Source: an uncultured Lachnospiraceae bacterium (GTDB taxonomy: Bacteria; Bacillota; Clostridia; Lachnospirales; Lachnospiraceae). From it: a DNA stretch of 5,725 bases. Of this stretch, positions 5,628 through 5,725 are shown piece after piece. The translations under genes were made by a program, and so were the position numbers. The notes below the pieces were generated by a model. That model worked only from the letters and a program-made list of their open reading frames with translations, was not told the DNA's origin and did no database searches. The stretch is taken from assembly GCA_946566415.1 (NCBI GenBank), contig CAMNWW010000158.1:1-5725 (forward strand), in the 5' to 3' direction. Every line of letters starts with the position of its first letter. The stretch's first letter is position 1.

Positions 5628-5725
5628 AATGAGCTCGCGTCCCCGCCACCATCTGGCGGAGCTTCTCCGGGTTTTCCAGCATGGGGCAGGGCCGGAGCAT
5701 ATTGTCATTGAAAGGCTGTCTTTCA
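5506..5725 (-). CDS. Radical SAM protein, C-terminal fragment
   Basis: The last 72 codons of a minus-strand gene entering from the right edge; the stop is TAA at 5508-5506. The reading frame stays open to the window edge, and the codons upstream of the first internal Met give ERQPFNDNMLRPCPMLENP. This, together with STDLKSPESAEHLCAKC and a closing REWFPVAEELW, is the C-terminal signature I recall from clostridial radical SAM proteins of unknown function with a C-terminal cysteine region. The cysteines (RPCP and CAKC) could ligate an auxiliary iron-sulfur cluster, which is inference. The catalytic CxxxCxxC motif that would prove the family is outside the window. The ATG at 5700 is internal, not the start. 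It is convergent with, and overlaps by 122 bp, the monofunctional glycosyltransferase gene. Confidence 0.75.
   Translation of the reverse strand, partial: ERQPFNDNMLRPCPMLENPEKLRQMVAGTRAHSTDLKSPESAEHLCAKCDRYAREWFPVAEELWTGGKKAGQ

Overview
The window looks like ordinary chromosome from a low-to-mid GC Firmicute, most likely a member of the Clostridia and probably Lachnospiraceae. The basis is strong AAGGAGG-type ribosome sites, sigma-A-type promoters with extended -10 elements, a two-domain S1 protein with an acidic N-terminus, a class A PBP of clostridial style and a family II pyrophosphatase. The taxonomic call rests on recalled protein style, not on a search.

Layout, left to right. (1) 1-147, minus strand: the N-terminal 49 codons of a manganese-dependent inorganic pyrophosphatase (ppaC), running off the left edge. 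(2) 148-351: divergent intergenic region with an extended -10 promoter, a small dyad and a leader hairpin for the next gene. (3) 352-1032, plus: a 226-residue protein with two S1 RNA-binding domains, closed by a strong intrinsic terminator. (4) 1133-1789, minus: a YigZ/IMPACT-family protein, convergent with the S1 gene. (5) 1790-2016: AT-rich divergent region holding promoters for yigZ and the PBP gene, plus a perfect match to the WalR (YycF) direct-repeat consensus. (6) 2017-4560, plus: a complete bifunctional class A penicillin-binding protein (GT51 glycosyltransferase plus transpeptidase) ending in a repetitive Pro/Asp/Glu/Val tail, followed by a strong terminator. (7) 4785-5627, plus: a second, monofunctional GT51 peptidoglycan glycosyltransferase with its own promoter. 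(8) 5506-5725, minus: the C-terminal 72 residues of a radical SAM protein, convergent with the monofunctional glycosyltransferase and overlapping its 3' end by 122 bp.

The functional theme of the right half is peptidoglycan polymerisation: two glycan-strand polymerases, one of which also cross-links, lie in tandem but are separately transcribed. The left half is housekeeping (pyrophosphate removal, RNA binding, a conserved YigZ protein). I see no mobile element, CRISPR array, tRNA, rRNA or clearly novel multi-gene system. The most interesting points are the WalR-like box beside the cell-wall gene, the antisense-encoded C-terminal tail of the monofunctional glycosyltransferase, and the recently expanded repeat tail of the PBP.
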